Positions 32,201 to 40,365 are shown, numbered from the stretch's first letter. The stretch: DNA of 64,000 bases from Physcousia sp015060555 (GCA_015060555.1 SUYG01000049.1:62001-126000); one strand, 5' to 3'. Numbers and translations: made by a program. The notes: generated from the letters alone by a model not told the origin.

Positions 32201-33272
32201 GCAGGGCGTTAATGGTTGGGGATCTGCGACAGGATTCTCTGTCTCATATACTAAAACCGCTACGCTGCCAGCCGGTAATTATGTTATCAAGGTTGCAGCT
32301 CGTGCATCTGGTTCTGTCAGTGGCACCATCTCAACGAATGTTGATGCAAATGAAGTAGCGTTACCCAATTTTGGCGCTTCTTCTAAGGGTATTGATATAA
32401 GTGGTGCTGCCAACTTTGGTTCTGGCACATTTGCGAATAGTAATAATGGTTATGGTTGGCAGTGGCGTTTCCTTGCCTTTACAGTAGATGCTGATGATAC
32501 TGAAGTGACCATAACCATTGCAGCAACAACGACGGCACAATGGAATTGGGTTTCTCTGGCTGATGCAGAACTCCTTTCTGATGCTGACAAGTCAACTCCT
32601 ATTACCCTCTCTGATGCCAACGATATGGCTTCTACCATTTCTTCCAATGATGGCGAGTTGGCAACTGTAACCTTACAACGAGCTATCAAAGTAGGTTATA
32701 ACACTGTCGTTCTACCGTTTGACCTTACAGCAGTCCAAGTACAGGCTGTCTTCGGCTCAAGTTCTGTAGTATATGATTATAGTGAGAATTCTGCAGATGT
32801 CAATTCCGCAGATCTTACCTTCACCACACGTGGCGCAGGAACTATTACTGCTAATATCCCTGTGCTTGTGAAGGCGACCTCTGCAACAACGGAGAATATT
32901 ATTGCAGGTGTGATTATAGACGCTCCCGCATCAACGCCCGTTGCCACCGGTACGAACTTCGACTATTTAGGAGTCTATGATAACACAACATTTGGGGCTG
33001 GTGACTATTTCATCGCAACAAAGGCTGGTGTTCAACAGATTTTCCGTTCCAATGGTACGGACTCTGCAAAACCCTTCCGCGCATATTTCCAGAAGAAGGC
33101 TAGTGGCGATGTAAAAGCTAACTTGTTCATTGACGGTATTGCTACTCGCATCAACGATGTCAACGGTATTGGTGATGAAGAGGAAGATGTATTCAACCTC
33201 GCCGGCCAACGCCTCAACAAGGCCCAGAGGGGTGTAAACATCATCAATGGCAAGAAAGTTTTGGTAAAATAA
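29283..33272 (+). CDS. Giant T9SS-exported protein 2 (paralogous cassette)
   Basis: A 1329-residue secreted protein. Its first ~20 codons are nearly the same DNA as giant protein 1 (GCCGTAGCACTATTGTGCTC in both), then the proteins diverge. Domains by eye: jellyroll-like ~25-190 (LPAGNYVFQCYAFYRKGAAW); trefoil-like ~195-315 (GSYYLKNTGNGEYFCSG, NDWGTRAV shared with protein 1 as NWGTRAV); jellyroll ~340-490 (LKPGKYALTVNAYYRAGG); helical ~500-610; jellyroll ~620-790 (LPAGNYNIEVSAFHRAG); FIVAR-like helices ~800-890; ~960-1090 binding module (LPAGNYVIKVAARASGS); C-terminal beta domain (YNTVVLPFDLTAVQVQ) and type A tail (NLAGQRLNKAQRGVNIINGK). No catalytic motif. A surface glycan- or host-binding role is inference. 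Confidence 0.75.
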   Translation: MKRKTLLAMAVALLCSVGSWAQTAQTIAHGNMDEQWTTHTRTGASDNNWGKATHSGVSCYETWRGHGTTAYEMSQEVTLPAGNYVFQCYAFYRKGAAWNTNPSVSDAVIFAGTTEKKVWSLGGIPLGSYPGNQNGAADQFANGYYMNTVEFTLASEQTISIGCKGVHSANDNSWFVMGPAALYKVDNAGITGSYYLKNTGNGEYFCSGNDWGTRAVTSSLGYAVKIAAADGGYSIDTHVTNGGASHFLGGEYTDGGRTAFVFEPTGTAGEYYIKTSANKYLTAGASGADITLENATSNNAKWQLESLSDHETAAATALETKVSTLDAATNASPVDATFYIPYATLMRNNQHMYNYWNTVPSVVGNNPHFAYEYFNTNFDIHQTVTGLKPGKYALTVNAYYRAGGNETTDGDTKNAILYANGIEVPVPNALPAVHGNNAGTGSDLLYNGAIVSDPLYVYVDNGTLTLGLKKTTKIDNDWTLFNYFKLKYHGNDVVTTEYANELIGTIPAEETVPTAVYSNLTSLKNTLQSTLAKSDYDALAAAVTEAKEQIAPAYSRFLTAKTNVLALKDQTTKFTDEGGTATSTLVSACSTQQTAADAATTASAIETAITNVRKAGSAFAGSVSIVKGEYLDMTDAMLFNAAMRETGGLSLWTIASNTNPAYPKYNGRCSEFWGANFDFYQIAPELPAGNYNIEVSAFHRAGTYHTYLYANSNQVLVLPITNGENSMTDAANSFDAGLYLNSLKITLDAATDVRIGFKNEDTAEDTRSDTGGATDKWTIFRDFKIKYFGEDALAVYRDEYEQALAAAEDALDNATYTNVGGTDRSNLSTAVTTTYPKSVVEDDETQEKFETATEDLTALTTTFKNGVARWNTYVAGMATVKNEADVINTSIYTGLSLTVPTTAASTSATLTSNSNLVRVAIADYVSANYTYSLTGKIGDFSTWTGTATSGGAADTPQTKNNEHWSATTRDYYEQGVNGWGSATGFSVSYTKTATLPAGNYVIKVAARASGSVSGTISTNVDANEVALPNFGASSKGIDISGAANFGSGTFANSNNGYGWQWRFLAFTVDADDTEVTITIAATTTAQWNWVSLADAELLSDADKSTPITLSDANDMASTISSNDGELATVTLQRAIKVGYNTVVLPFDLTAVQVQAVFGSSSVVYDYSENSADVNSADLTFTTRGAGTITANIPVLVKATSATTENIIAGVIIDAPASTPVATGTNFDYLGVYDNTTFGAGDYFIATKAGVQQIFRSNGTDSAKPFRAYFQKKASGDVKANLFIDGIATRINDVNGIGDEEEDVFNLAGQRLNKAQRGVNIINGKKVLVK

Positions 33273-33278
33273 ACAAAA

Positions 33279-33318
33279 TCACCCCCGACTTCCCCTCCTT
33301 AGAGAGGGGGAGTCAGGG
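33279..33318 (+). repeat. C/G-rich palindromic repeat, copy D
   Basis: CACCCCCGACTTCCCCTC and GAGGGGGAGTCAGGG arms, starting 6 bp after the stop of giant protein 2 and lying between it and its small peptide gene. Confidence 0.75.
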
Positions 33319-33360
33319 AATTGTGATTATTCTCTAACTCTAAACTCAAATTCTTGAATT

Positions 33361-33561
33361 ATGAAAAAGCAATATATTAGCCCCGTGACATCTGTTATGC
33401 TCTTGCATTCCAATGAGCATCTGCTGATAGCATCTGCCCACTCATCTGGTGATGTTACAGACATTATTTTCGGTGGGGATACTGATGGCGGAATGTATAG
33501 TGACACTAAAGATTCTGGCGATTGGGACATCTGGGGCAATGGCTCAGATGACGAATACTAA
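33361..33561 (+). CDS. Small peptide of the giant-protein cassette, copy 2
   Basis: A 66-residue peptide, MKKQYISPVTSVMLLHSNEH at the start, then LLIASAHSSGDV, a Gly/Asp-rich middle (GGDTDGGMYSD) and the end SGDWDIWGNGSDDEY. The N-terminal YI-x-P-x-TS and C-terminal SG-x-W-x-[IV]-W...DDE match the peptide at 27260 at the same place relative to its giant protein, while the middle differs. No signal peptide or cysteine. Followed by a strong terminator. Function unknown; the conserved pairing suggests it works on or with the large exported protein. Confidence 0.7.
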   Translation: MKKQYISPVTSVMLLHSNEHLLIASAHSSGDVTDIIFGGDTDGGMYSDTKDSGDWDIWGNGSDDEY

Positions 33562-33610
33562 TCGTACAACATCCATCGAACTCAGGTACTCATACCTATC
33601 AATAAGAACA

Positions 33611-33649
33611 AGAGGCTGTGTCAAAATACATGACACAGCCTCTTTCTTG
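33611..33649 (+). terminator. Terminator after cassette 2
   Basis: Perfect 13-bp arms AGAGGCTGTGTCA / TGACACAGCCTCT around AAATACA, then TTCTTGTTC. Confidence 0.85.
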
Positions 33650-33795
33650 TTCTCCACAACGAATTAGGCTAATTTTACGAATTATCGAGGGGCTTCTTAG
33701 ACAGCCATTTAAAGAATTCGTCTAATTTGTCCAATTCGTTGTAAAAATGTAGCATCTGTATTTTGCCCCCTCTTGTCGTATGTAAGAGAGAGGGG

Positions 33796-35685
33796 TTACT
33801 TGATGAGGACTTTCTGTGTGGTGCCGTTGGCGTTGCGGATGATGTTGAGGCCAGGGCGGGGGTAGGAGAGGCGGCGGCCGGAGAGGTCGTAGATGGTTGA
33901 GGGCTGAGCGTTCTCCAAGTATGGAGCGTCCCGTTGGGCCGAGCGGAGGGTTGAGGGGTCGTCGGCTTCGATGCTCTCAATGGCTGTGGGGATGGCTTTG
34001 TAGCGATAGAGACGGAAGTCGTCGGCCTCGAACCAATCTGCGGACTCTGCTCCGATGATGACCTTGCCACCGGGGTGGTAGGTGATGAGCTCCAGGCGGC
34101 AGCCTGCGTGGCGGTCGTAGCGCGGACCGGAGGAGAGGCGTGCGTCGCCGAAGCGGAGGCTGGCGTTAAAGCCGCTGTCTGTGGCAATGGTGCCTTCAAG
34201 ACGGTACCAGCCTGCGGTGAGGGTGACCTCCTGGCGGCAGTAGAAGCCGGCGGCGGGTCTGCCACCCCACGTGTTGAAGATGTAGTTGCCGTCGCGCAGC
34301 GTGAAGTCGCGCACGGCAGCCCCCTCGTCGTTATCTACGACACCGGAGGTGAAGGCCTCCATGGCTTCGGGGTTGACGGTCCATCCCTCGACATGGCCGG
34401 AAGCAAGACGCTGTCCCTGCTCGAAGGAGGGGTTGGCGAGCTTGCTGGTCTGCTCGTCCTCGGTGTAGTTCTCTGCCATGTTCTCTTTCAGATGTTGGCG
34501 GAAGGCCGCGATGCGGGCGGTGATGTCTGAAGCGGCATCGACATGCTCGGTGAGCAGTGCGGCGAGTTCTTCCTTGAGGGGGCTCTTGAGGGTGGCGCGC
34601 GTCAGGGGCAGCAGCGCATCGTAGGCCTGGGCATAGGCGCGGTAGGCGTCGTTGTCATAGCTGCCGCTCCAGTAGGTAGCGGGGTCGTAGAGGGTGCCCT
34701 TGGCCACGAACTTGCCAACGACGGGGTAGTGGTCGGCCAGCGGCTCGCCGTCGGCACCGTTGAAGTCGGTATCGACAAAGAAGCGGTTCAGCGTGAGTTG
34801 CATCCCGTACTTGGGGTTGATGTAGAAGAGCTTATCTACAATTTCACCTTCGACATATCCGAGGGCATCGACCATGAGGGCATTGCTGCCATAGGCGGGG
34901 TAGGTGTTGTTCTTGCATTTCTCCACCCAGCCGTCCTTGATGGTGTAGCGCGGGTCGGCATTGATGACATCAATGAAAAGGGCCTTCAGATGGTCGCGCG
35001 TGTAGCGGCAGTTGGTGTCGCCCATGACAATCTTGGGACGGCGACTGGGGTTGATGCGCAGAATGTCGTCGGCCAGCTGGCGTAGCTGCGACTCGCGAGC
35101 GGCAAGGTCGCCATCGCTGACCTCGGCATCCATGTGGAGGATGTAGAGATCCACGAGCTGGCCGTTGCCGAGGTCGGCGAGGTAGTAGCGGAAGCCTTTC
35201 TTGATGAGGCCGTCGGCACCATCGTTGTCATAGCCGTGGTGGTCGCTCCAGGCTGTCCAGTACTCGGCATTCACTCCCACGGCATCCTTGCGCCAGAAGA
35301 GGTTCAGACCGTCGGTGTCGAAGAGGGGCTTCTTGGCCAGGTAGTTGGCAATGGCGGCGAGGCTGGCATTGATCTTCCCGCGATGGGTGCCGGCAGCATA
35401 GGTGCCGCCAATCTGCTCCATAATCTGGTCGTTGTAGTTGAAATCCTCGCTGACGGCGATATAGTCGTAGCCCTTGGTGGCCAGCTTCTGGCCGATGGCG
35501 GTGGCACCGGCGGCTTCCTTGGCGTCGGGGTTCAGGTTCACGGTGTATATCCCGGCGACCTTGATGGATTTGGGCATTCCATCGACATTCATGGCGGCCA
35601 CCGTGAAGCTCTTGTTCTGCGCTGTGGCAGTGATGCCTAAGGTGCAGAATGTGAGGAACGTGAGGAGTTGGTGTTTCATCATCAT
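33796..35685 (-). CDS. T9SS-exported EEP-family phosphodiesterase
   Basis: A 629-residue secreted protein (the start may equally be the ATG two codons in, at 35679). Signal to ~23 (GITATAQ). The EEP fold covers ~25-335: AAMNVDGMP (Asn), IAVSEDFNYN (Glu), FWRKDAVGV, YILHMDAEVSD (His, Asp), KIVMGDTNCRYTRDH (Asp, Asn), IVDKLFYIN, and LADHYPVVGKF (Asp-His). Residues ~400-560 are a jellyroll-like module (LANPSFEQGQRLASGHVEGW). The tail (IYDLSGRRL, then PGLNIIRN) is a type A T9SS signal. Relatives include sphingomyelinase- and DNase-like enzymes, so the substrate could be nucleic acid, phospholipid or inositol phosphate. Second in a two-gene operon behind the DUF308 gene. Confidence 0.82.
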   Translation of the reverse strand: MMMKHQLLTFLTFCTLGITATAQNKSFTVAAMNVDGMPKSIKVAGIYTVNLNPDAKEAAGATAIGQKLATKGYDYIAVSEDFNYNDQIMEQIGGTYAAGTHRGKINASLAAIANYLAKKPLFDTDGLNLFWRKDAVGVNAEYWTAWSDHHGYDNDGADGLIKKGFRYYLADLGNGQLVDLYILHMDAEVSDGDLAARESQLRQLADDILRINPSRRPKIVMGDTNCRYTRDHLKALFIDVINADPRYTIKDGWVEKCKNNTYPAYGSNALMVDALGYVEGEIVDKLFYINPKYGMQLTLNRFFVDTDFNGADGEPLADHYPVVGKFVAKGTLYDPATYWSGSYDNDAYRAYAQAYDALLPLTRATLKSPLKEELAALLTEHVDAASDITARIAAFRQHLKENMAENYTEDEQTSKLANPSFEQGQRLASGHVEGWTVNPEAMEAFTSGVVDNDEGAAVRDFTLRDGNYIFNTWGGRPAAGFYCRQEVTLTAGWYRLEGTIATDSGFNASLRFGDARLSSGPRYDRHAGCRLELITYHPGGKVIIGAESADWFEADDFRLYRYKAIPTAIESIEADDPSTLRSAQRDAPYLENAQPSTIYDLSGRRLSYPRPGLNIIRNANGTTQKVLIK

Positions 35686-35699
35686 AAGGATTGTCTGTG

Positions 35700-36365
35700 T
35701 TATCGTGTGATGTCAAGGGGTACATCGGGTGTGTCGGAGGTGGTAGGCATCGACGTGTCGTCGTCCACGACCTCTATAGCTTCTGCCTCGCGGGCGCTCT
35801 GCTCTGCGAGGATGGCCTCGTAGCGGCGGTGGAGGCGGTAGAAACGGATGCCCATGATGAACTCACACACGCCATAGACGAGGAAGGAGACGCCGAGGAT
35901 GGTGAAGGGCAAGGAGGCCGCGTCCATGGGATAGAACAGCACCACAATGCCGGCTGCCATGATGAGCAGCGGCAGAACGAAGAGCGACCAGGAGAGGGGG
36001 GCGAAGTGCCGATAGCTGACGAGGTTCGCAATCTGACCGATGCCGATGAGGCAGAGGAGAACGCCGAGGACGTACATGAGGATGCTGACGAACATCGCAG
36101 GCCACACGAGCAGACAGGCTCCGAAGGCCAGGCTGCCAATGCCCACGACGGGGAAGACGGGACGGAAGCTCATGCCCTGTTGCTGCTCGAGTTTCTTGGC
36201 TGTGCTCTTGGTGGCGAAGAAGCCGATGAAGGCGAGGACGCCGGAGAGAACAAACAGTCCGCCGATGATCTGCACCAGTAGCACTGTCATTTCAGTGGGG
36301 TTGCTGACGAGTAGGAAACCGACGAGGAGGGCACACAGGGAGCGGAGGATGGCACGGGTAAGCAT
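35700..36365 (-). CDS. DUF308 / HdeD-like membrane protein
   Basis: A 221-residue inner-membrane protein with six hydrophobic segments in paired repeats: ILRSLCALLVGFLLVSNP, VQIIGGLFVLSGVLAFIGFF, VVGIGSLAFGACLLVWP, ILMYVLGVLLCLIGIGQI, LPLLIMAAGIVVLFYP and ILGVSFLVYGVCEFIMGIR. This is the HdeD/DUF308 pattern. An acidic cytoplasmic tail follows. In E. coli HdeD is tied to acid resistance; the role here is unknown. Its stop is 14 bp before the EEP gene. Confidence 0.85.
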   Translation of the reverse strand: MLTRAILRSLCALLVGFLLVSNPTEMTVLLVQIIGGLFVLSGVLAFIGFFATKSTAKKLEQQQGMSFRPVFPVVGIGSLAFGACLLVWPAMFVSILMYVLGVLLCLIGIGQIANLVSYRHFAPLSWSLFVLPLLIMAAGIVVLFYPMDAASLPFTILGVSFLVYGVCEFIMGIRFYRLHRRYEAILAEQSAREAEAIEVVDDDTSMPTTSDTPDVPLDITR

Positions 36366-36375
36366 GAGGGATATA

Positions 36376-36560
36376 ATGAAAAGTGAAAAGTGAAAAGTGA
36401 AAAATGAAAAGTTAAATGTTCAAAGTGCTATTTGGGGGCAAAAGTACACATTAATTTATATTTATAAGGCAGAAAAGGGATAAAAAGTGAGGGTAAACGT
36501 AAAAAACTCTCAACGGAGAGGCAATTTTTCACTTTTCGTTTTTCACTTTTCACTTATTTA
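36376..36560. repeat. GAAAAGTGAAAA / TTTTCACTTTTC dispersed repeats between divergent genes
   Basis: Four GTGAAAA-type units at 36376-36415 and their complement at 36522-36556 form a widely spaced inverted repeat enclosing both divergent promoters' upstream DNA. The same TTTTTCACTT words recur at 60963 and 61012. Confidence 0.6.
36439..36446 (-). promoter_or_regulatory. Promoter -7 box of the DUF308-EEP operon
   Basis: TACTTTTG on the minus strand, ~75 bp before the start at 36365. Confidence 0.55.
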
Positions 36561-36562
36561 CG

Positions 36563-36570
36563 TACCTTTG
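36563..36570 (+). promoter_or_regulatory. Promoter -7 box of the Nif3-like gene
   Basis: TACCTTTG just upstream of the GTG start; the region before it is made of the TTTTTCACTTTTC repeat. Confidence 0.7.
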
Positions 36571-36592
36571 CACCCGCAAAAACGTGCAAGAC

Positions 36593-37393
36593 GTGAAAAT
36601 CAAGGAAATCATTGCAGCCCTTGAACAGTTCGCGCCTCTGCCCTTGCAGGAAGACTATGACAATGCCGGCCTGCAATGTGGATTGACAGAGGCGGAGGTT
36701 TCAGGGGCCTTATTGTGTCTGGACGTGACCGAGGAGGTCATCGCCGAGGCCGTGGATCTGGGTTGTAACCTCATCGTGAGTCACCACCCGCTGCTCTTCC
36801 GTGGGCTGAAGCAGGTGGCGGACGCCGATATGGCGCAGCGCTGCATCCGTAAGGCTATACAGAACGACCTCTGCATCTATGCGGCCCACACGAATCTGGA
36901 CAATGCCGAGGACGGCGTGAACTTCAAAATGGCCGAGAAGCTGGGACTCATCGACGTGCAGTTCATGGCACCGCGGACGGTGACGTTGCCGGGTGGACGC
37001 CAGGTGAAAGCTGGCAGCGGCATCATCGGTTACCTGCCGCAGGCGGAGGACTCACTACCTTTCCTGCAGCGCGTGAAGCAGGCCTTCGGCGTGGAAGCCC
37101 TGCAGCACAACCAGCTCCTGGAGCGTCCCATTCAGAGCGTGGCCATCTGCGGCGGCGCTGGCGACTTCCTGTTGGCCGATGCACTGCGTGCCGAGGCTGA
37201 TGCGTTCCTCACGGGTGAGATGCACTATCATGTGTGGTTCGGCCATGAGCAGGAGCTGCAGATAGCGGTGCTCGGCCACTACGAAAGCGAACAGTTCACC
37301 CGCGAGATCTTCCGCGACATCATCGAGGAGGTGGCTCCCCAGTTGCCCGTCTATGACACGGAGGTCGTTACCAACCCCATCCATATACTTTGA
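36593..37393 (+). CDS. Nif3-like dinuclear metal centre protein
   Basis: A 266-residue cytoplasmic protein starting at GTG 36593 (VKIKEIIAALEQFAPLPLQ); another GTG nine bases earlier would leave almost no leader after the promoter. Metal-binding residues are visible in IVSHHPLLFRG (paired His), YAAHTNLDNAEDGVN, GEMHYHVWFGHE and LGHYESEQF. The Nif3/YbgI family forms toroidal hexamers with a dinuclear metal site; GTP cyclohydrolase-related roles have been proposed but not settled. The insertion between ~125 and ~225 is like that of other Bacteroidota members. Probably co-transcribed with the zinc-ribbon gene 44 bp downstream, an arrangement common in this phylum. Confidence 0.9.
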   Translation: MKIKEIIAALEQFAPLPLQEDYDNAGLQCGLTEAEVSGALLCLDVTEEVIAEAVDLGCNLIVSHHPLLFRGLKQVADADMAQRCIRKAIQNDLCIYAAHTNLDNAEDGVNFKMAEKLGLIDVQFMAPRTVTLPGGRQVKAGSGIIGYLPQAEDSLPFLQRVKQAFGVEALQHNQLLERPIQSVAICGGAGDFLLADALRAEADAFLTGEMHYHVWFGHEQELQIAVLGHYESEQFTREIFRDIIEEVAPQLPVYDTEVVTNPIHIL

Positions 37394-37437
37394 CAGTGAG
37401 AATTATACATTATACATTATCAATTATACATTAGAAA

Positions 37438-38268
37438 ATGGCAAGAGAATCAAGAAAAGACCCGCAGGACCTTAGCATCGAGGAGAAGCTGAAGAACCTG
37501 TACCAGCTCCAGAGCATGCTCTCGGAGATTGACAAGATCAAGACCCTCCGCGGCGAACTGCCCTTGGAGGTTCAGGACCTGGAAGATGAGATCGAAGGTC
37601 TCACCACCCGCATCGAGAAGATCCAGGCTGACATCGCCAACATGCAGGACGAGATGGATCGTCGCCGCGTGGCTATCCAGGACAACAACGCCAACATCGA
37701 GCGCTACAATAACCAGCTCAGCAGTGTGCGTAACAACCGCGAGTACGAGAACCTGACAAAGGAAATCGAGTACTTGCAGCTGGACAACCAGCTCAACGAG
37801 AAGAAGCTGCGCGAGATTACCGCCGCCATCGAAGGCAAGCAGGAGGACATCCGTCGCTGCTCTGACACCGTCACAGAGCGCCGTACTGACCTCGACATCA
37901 AGAAGAGCGAGCTCGATGAGATTATCTCTGAGACACGTGCCGAGGAGGAGAAGCTGCGCGAGAAGAGCAAGAACCTGGAGCTGACCATCGAGCCCCGTCT
38001 GCTCAGCGCCTTCAAGCGCATCCGCAAGAACTCCCGCAACGGACTGGGCGTGGTGTATGTGCAGCGTGATGCCTGTGGCGGCTGCTTCAACAAGATTCCG
38101 CCCCAGCGCCAGCTCGACATCCGCATGCGCAAGAAAATCATCGTCTGCGAGTACTGCGGACGTATCATGATCGACCCCGAACTCGCCGGCGTGCAGGTGC
38201 AGAAACCCGTGGAGGAGAAGCCCAAGCGTCGCAGCCGCAAGAAGGCAGAACCCAAGACAGAGGATTAA
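37438..38268 (+). CDS. Coiled-coil protein with C-terminal C4 zinc ribbon
   Basis: A 276-residue cytoplasmic protein. Residues ~20-185 are an almost continuous charged coiled coil (LYQLQSMLSEIDKIKTLRGE, EIEYLQLDNQLNEKKLREI). The C-terminal zf-RING_7-type ribbon has ACGGCFNKIPPQRQLDIR and IIVCEYCGRIMID: two CxxC pairs. It ends in a basic tail (KPKRRSRKKAEPK). Often annotated as a nucleic-acid-binding zinc-ribbon protein and a regular neighbour of Nif3. Exact role unknown. Confidence 0.88.
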   Translation: MARESRKDPQDLSIEEKLKNLYQLQSMLSEIDKIKTLRGELPLEVQDLEDEIEGLTTRIEKIQADIANMQDEMDRRRVAIQDNNANIERYNNQLSSVRNNREYENLTKEIEYLQLDNQLNEKKLREITAAIEGKQEDIRRCSDTVTERRTDLDIKKSELDEIISETRAEEEKLREKSKNLELTIEPRLLSAFKRIRKNSRNGLGVVYVQRDACGGCFNKIPPQRQLDIRMRKKIIVCEYCGRIMIDPELAGVQVQKPVEEKPKRRSRKKAEPKTED

Positions 38269-38290
38269 GTTCTATCTATAAAGAGTTTGT

Positions 38291-38356
38291 GCTACCCTCT
38301 ATAGAGACTACGCGAGGTCTCTATAGAGGGTACGCGTAGTCTCTATAGAGGGGTGA
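38291..38356 (+). repeat. 22-bp tandem palindromic repeat, locus 2 (three units)
   Basis: Three 22-bp units, each centred on CTCTATAGAG and flanked by GTACGCG/CTACGCG. Different sequence from the arrays at 28013 and 57976 but the same period and dyad design. It lies 22 bp after the zinc-ribbon gene. The rest of the gap to rpsA is A/T-rich. Confidence 0.7.
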
Positions 38357-38456
38357 AAACCGTATATGCATTGAACATAACAAAATAATTTGAAAAAAAT
38401 TAAGCTAAAAACGCAAAAACTTTACACTTTAAACCATCAACTCTAAACTTTTTTCG

Positions 38457-38464
38457 TACCTTTG
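38457..38464 (+). promoter_or_regulatory. Promoter -7 box of rpsA
   Basis: TACCTTTG, 67 bp before the rpsA start. Confidence 0.7.
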
Positions 38465-38531
38465 CGCCCGACTTTCTAAACAACATAAAGTCTAACGTTC
38501 TTAAACATTTCATTTTTATTTAATTAACCCT

Positions 38532-40325
38532 ATGTCAAACTTAACAAACATTCAGCCCCTCGAGGACTTCGATTGGGAAGGTTACGAGAAGGGCACCGCT
38601 CAAACTGAGCAAAGCCGCGAAGATCAGGCTGCGGCTTACGACAAGAGCCTGACAGGCGTTGCTGATCACGATGTCGTAGAAGGTACGGTCATCAGCATCA
38701 ACAAGCGCGAGGTCGTTGTGAACATCGGCTACAAGAGCGATGGTATCATCTCGGCCAACGAATTCCGCTACGATCCCGACCTGAAGGTAGGCGATAAGGT
38801 AGAGGTTTACATCGAGAATCAGGAAGACAAGAAAGGTCAGCTTATTCTGTCTCACAAGAAGGCTCGCGCCGCCAAGAGCTGGGAGCGCGTCAATGCCGCT
38901 CTGGAGAGCCAGGAAATCGTCAAGGGTTTCATCAAGTGCCGCACAAAGGGTGGCATGATCGTCGATGTCTTCGGCATCGAGGCTTTCCTGCCCGGCAGCC
39001 AGATCGACGTGAAGCCCATCCGCGACTACGACGTATTCGTAGGCAAGACGATGGAGTTCAAGATTGTGAAGATCAACCAGGACTACCGCAATGTCGTTGT
39101 CAGCCACAAGGCTCTCATCGAGGCCGAACTCGAACAGCAGAAGAAGGAGATCATCTCCAAGCTGGAGAAGGGTCAGGTGCTCGAGGGTACCGTCAAGAAC
39201 ATCACCTCCTACGGTGTCTTCATCGACCTGGGTGGCGTGGATGGTCTCGTACACATCACAGACCTCAGCTGGGGCCGCGTCAGCGATCCGCATGAGGTCG
39301 TGGAACTCGACCAGAAGCTCAACGTGGTTATCCTCGACTTCGACGAGGAGAAGAAGCGCATCGCTCTCGGTCTGAAGCAGCTCACCCCGCATCCCTGGGA
39401 TGCTCTTGATCCCAACCTCAAGGTTGGCGACAAGGTGAAGGGTAAGGTTGTCGTGATGGCCGACTACGGCGCATTCATCGAGGTAGCTCCCGGCGTGGAG
39501 GGTCTCATCCATGTCAGCGAGATGTCTTGGAGCCAGCACCTGCGCAGCGCTCAGGACTTCATGAAGGTGGGCGACGAGGTAGAAGCCGTCATCCTGACCC
39601 TCGACCGCGAGGAGCGCAAGATGTCTCTCGGCATCAAGCAGCTGAAGGAAGATCCGTGGGAGAACATCGAGGTGAAATACCCCGTTGGCAGCAAGCACAC
39701 CGCTCGCGTACGCAACTTCACCAACTTCGGTGTCTTCGTGGAGATCGAAGAGGGCGTGGATGGTCTCATCCACATCAGCGACCTCAGCTGGACAAAGAAG
39801 GTGAAGCACCCCAGCGAGTTCACCTCCATCGGTGCTGAAATCGAGGTCGTTGTCCTCGAAATCGACAAGGAGAACCGTCGTCTCAGCCTCGGCCACAAGC
39901 AGCTCGAGGAGAATCCTTGGGATGTCTTCGAGACCGTGTTCACACGTGACAGCGTGCACGAAGGCACCATCACCGAGATGCTCGACAAGGGTGCTGTCAT
40001 CCAGCTCGAGTACGGTGTGGAAGGCTTCGCTACTCCCAAGCACCTCGTGAAGGAGGACGGCAGCCAGGCTCAGCAGGGCGAGAAGCTTCCCTTCAAGGTG
40101 ATTGAGTTCAACAAGGAGAGCAAACGCATCATCCTCAGCCACAGCCGCATCTTCGAAGATGCCGCCCGCACCGAGCAGCGTGAGGCCCGCAAGGCTGAGC
40201 GTGCTGCCACCAAGCGTCCCGCTAAGGAGCAGCAGCCCGTCATCCAGAACCAGGCCGCCAGCACCACGCTCGGCGATATCGATGCTCTGGCTGAACTGAA
40301 GGCTAAGCTCGAGAAGGGCGAATAA
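38532..40325 (+). CDS. rpsA: 30S ribosomal protein S1
   Basis: A 597-residue cytoplasmic protein with six S1 (OB-fold) repeats. Recognisable repeat cores are VVEGTVISINKREVVVNIGY, VKGFIKCRTKGGMIVDVFG, LEGTVKNITSYGVFIDLGG with VDGLVHITDLSWGRVSDP, VKGKVVVMADYGAFIEVAPG, HTARVRNFTNFGVFVEIEEG and HEGTITEMLDKGAVIQLEYG. The acidic N-terminus (LEDFDWEGYEKG) and the Lys/Ala-rich C-terminus are typical of Bacteroidota S1. It delivers mRNA to the ribosome, important where Shine-Dalgarno sequences are weak. Own promoter and terminator. The long open frame on the opposite strand is a codon-bias shadow. Confidence 0.95.
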   Translation: MSNLTNIQPLEDFDWEGYEKGTAQTEQSREDQAAAYDKSLTGVADHDVVEGTVISINKREVVVNIGYKSDGIISANEFRYDPDLKVGDKVEVYIENQEDKKGQLILSHKKARAAKSWERVNAALESQEIVKGFIKCRTKGGMIVDVFGIEAFLPGSQIDVKPIRDYDVFVGKTMEFKIVKINQDYRNVVVSHKALIEAELEQQKKEIISKLEKGQVLEGTVKNITSYGVFIDLGGVDGLVHITDLSWGRVSDPHEVVELDQKLNVVILDFDEEKKRIALGLKQLTPHPWDALDPNLKVGDKVKGKVVVMADYGAFIEVAPGVEGLIHVSEMSWSQHLRSAQDFMKVGDEVEAVILTLDREERKMSLGIKQLKEDPWENIEVKYPVGSKHTARVRNFTNFGVFVEIEEGVDGLIHISDLSWTKKVKHPSEFTSIGAEIEVVVLEIDKENRRLSLGHKQLEENPWDVFETVFTRDSVHEGTITEMLDKGAVIQLEYGVEGFATPKHLVKEDGSQAQQGEKLPFKVIEFNKESKRIILSHSRIFEDAARTEQREARKAERAATKRPAKEQQPVIQNQAASTTLGDIDALAELKAKLEKGE

Positions 40326-40365
40326 TGACCTTTGCGCACACGCGCAAACATTAATTAATTATAAT

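Noticed and set aside
33675..33755. 26-codon minus-strand frame (MLHFYNELDKLDEFFKWLSK...)
   Set aside because: The coding-like composition is suggestive, but there is no match, promoter or conserved context; could be a remnant.
38541..40142. 533-codon open frame opposite rpsA
   Set aside because: Codon-bias shadow: composition is Leu/Asp/Val-rich with no family resemblance, no promoter, and rpsA is certain.
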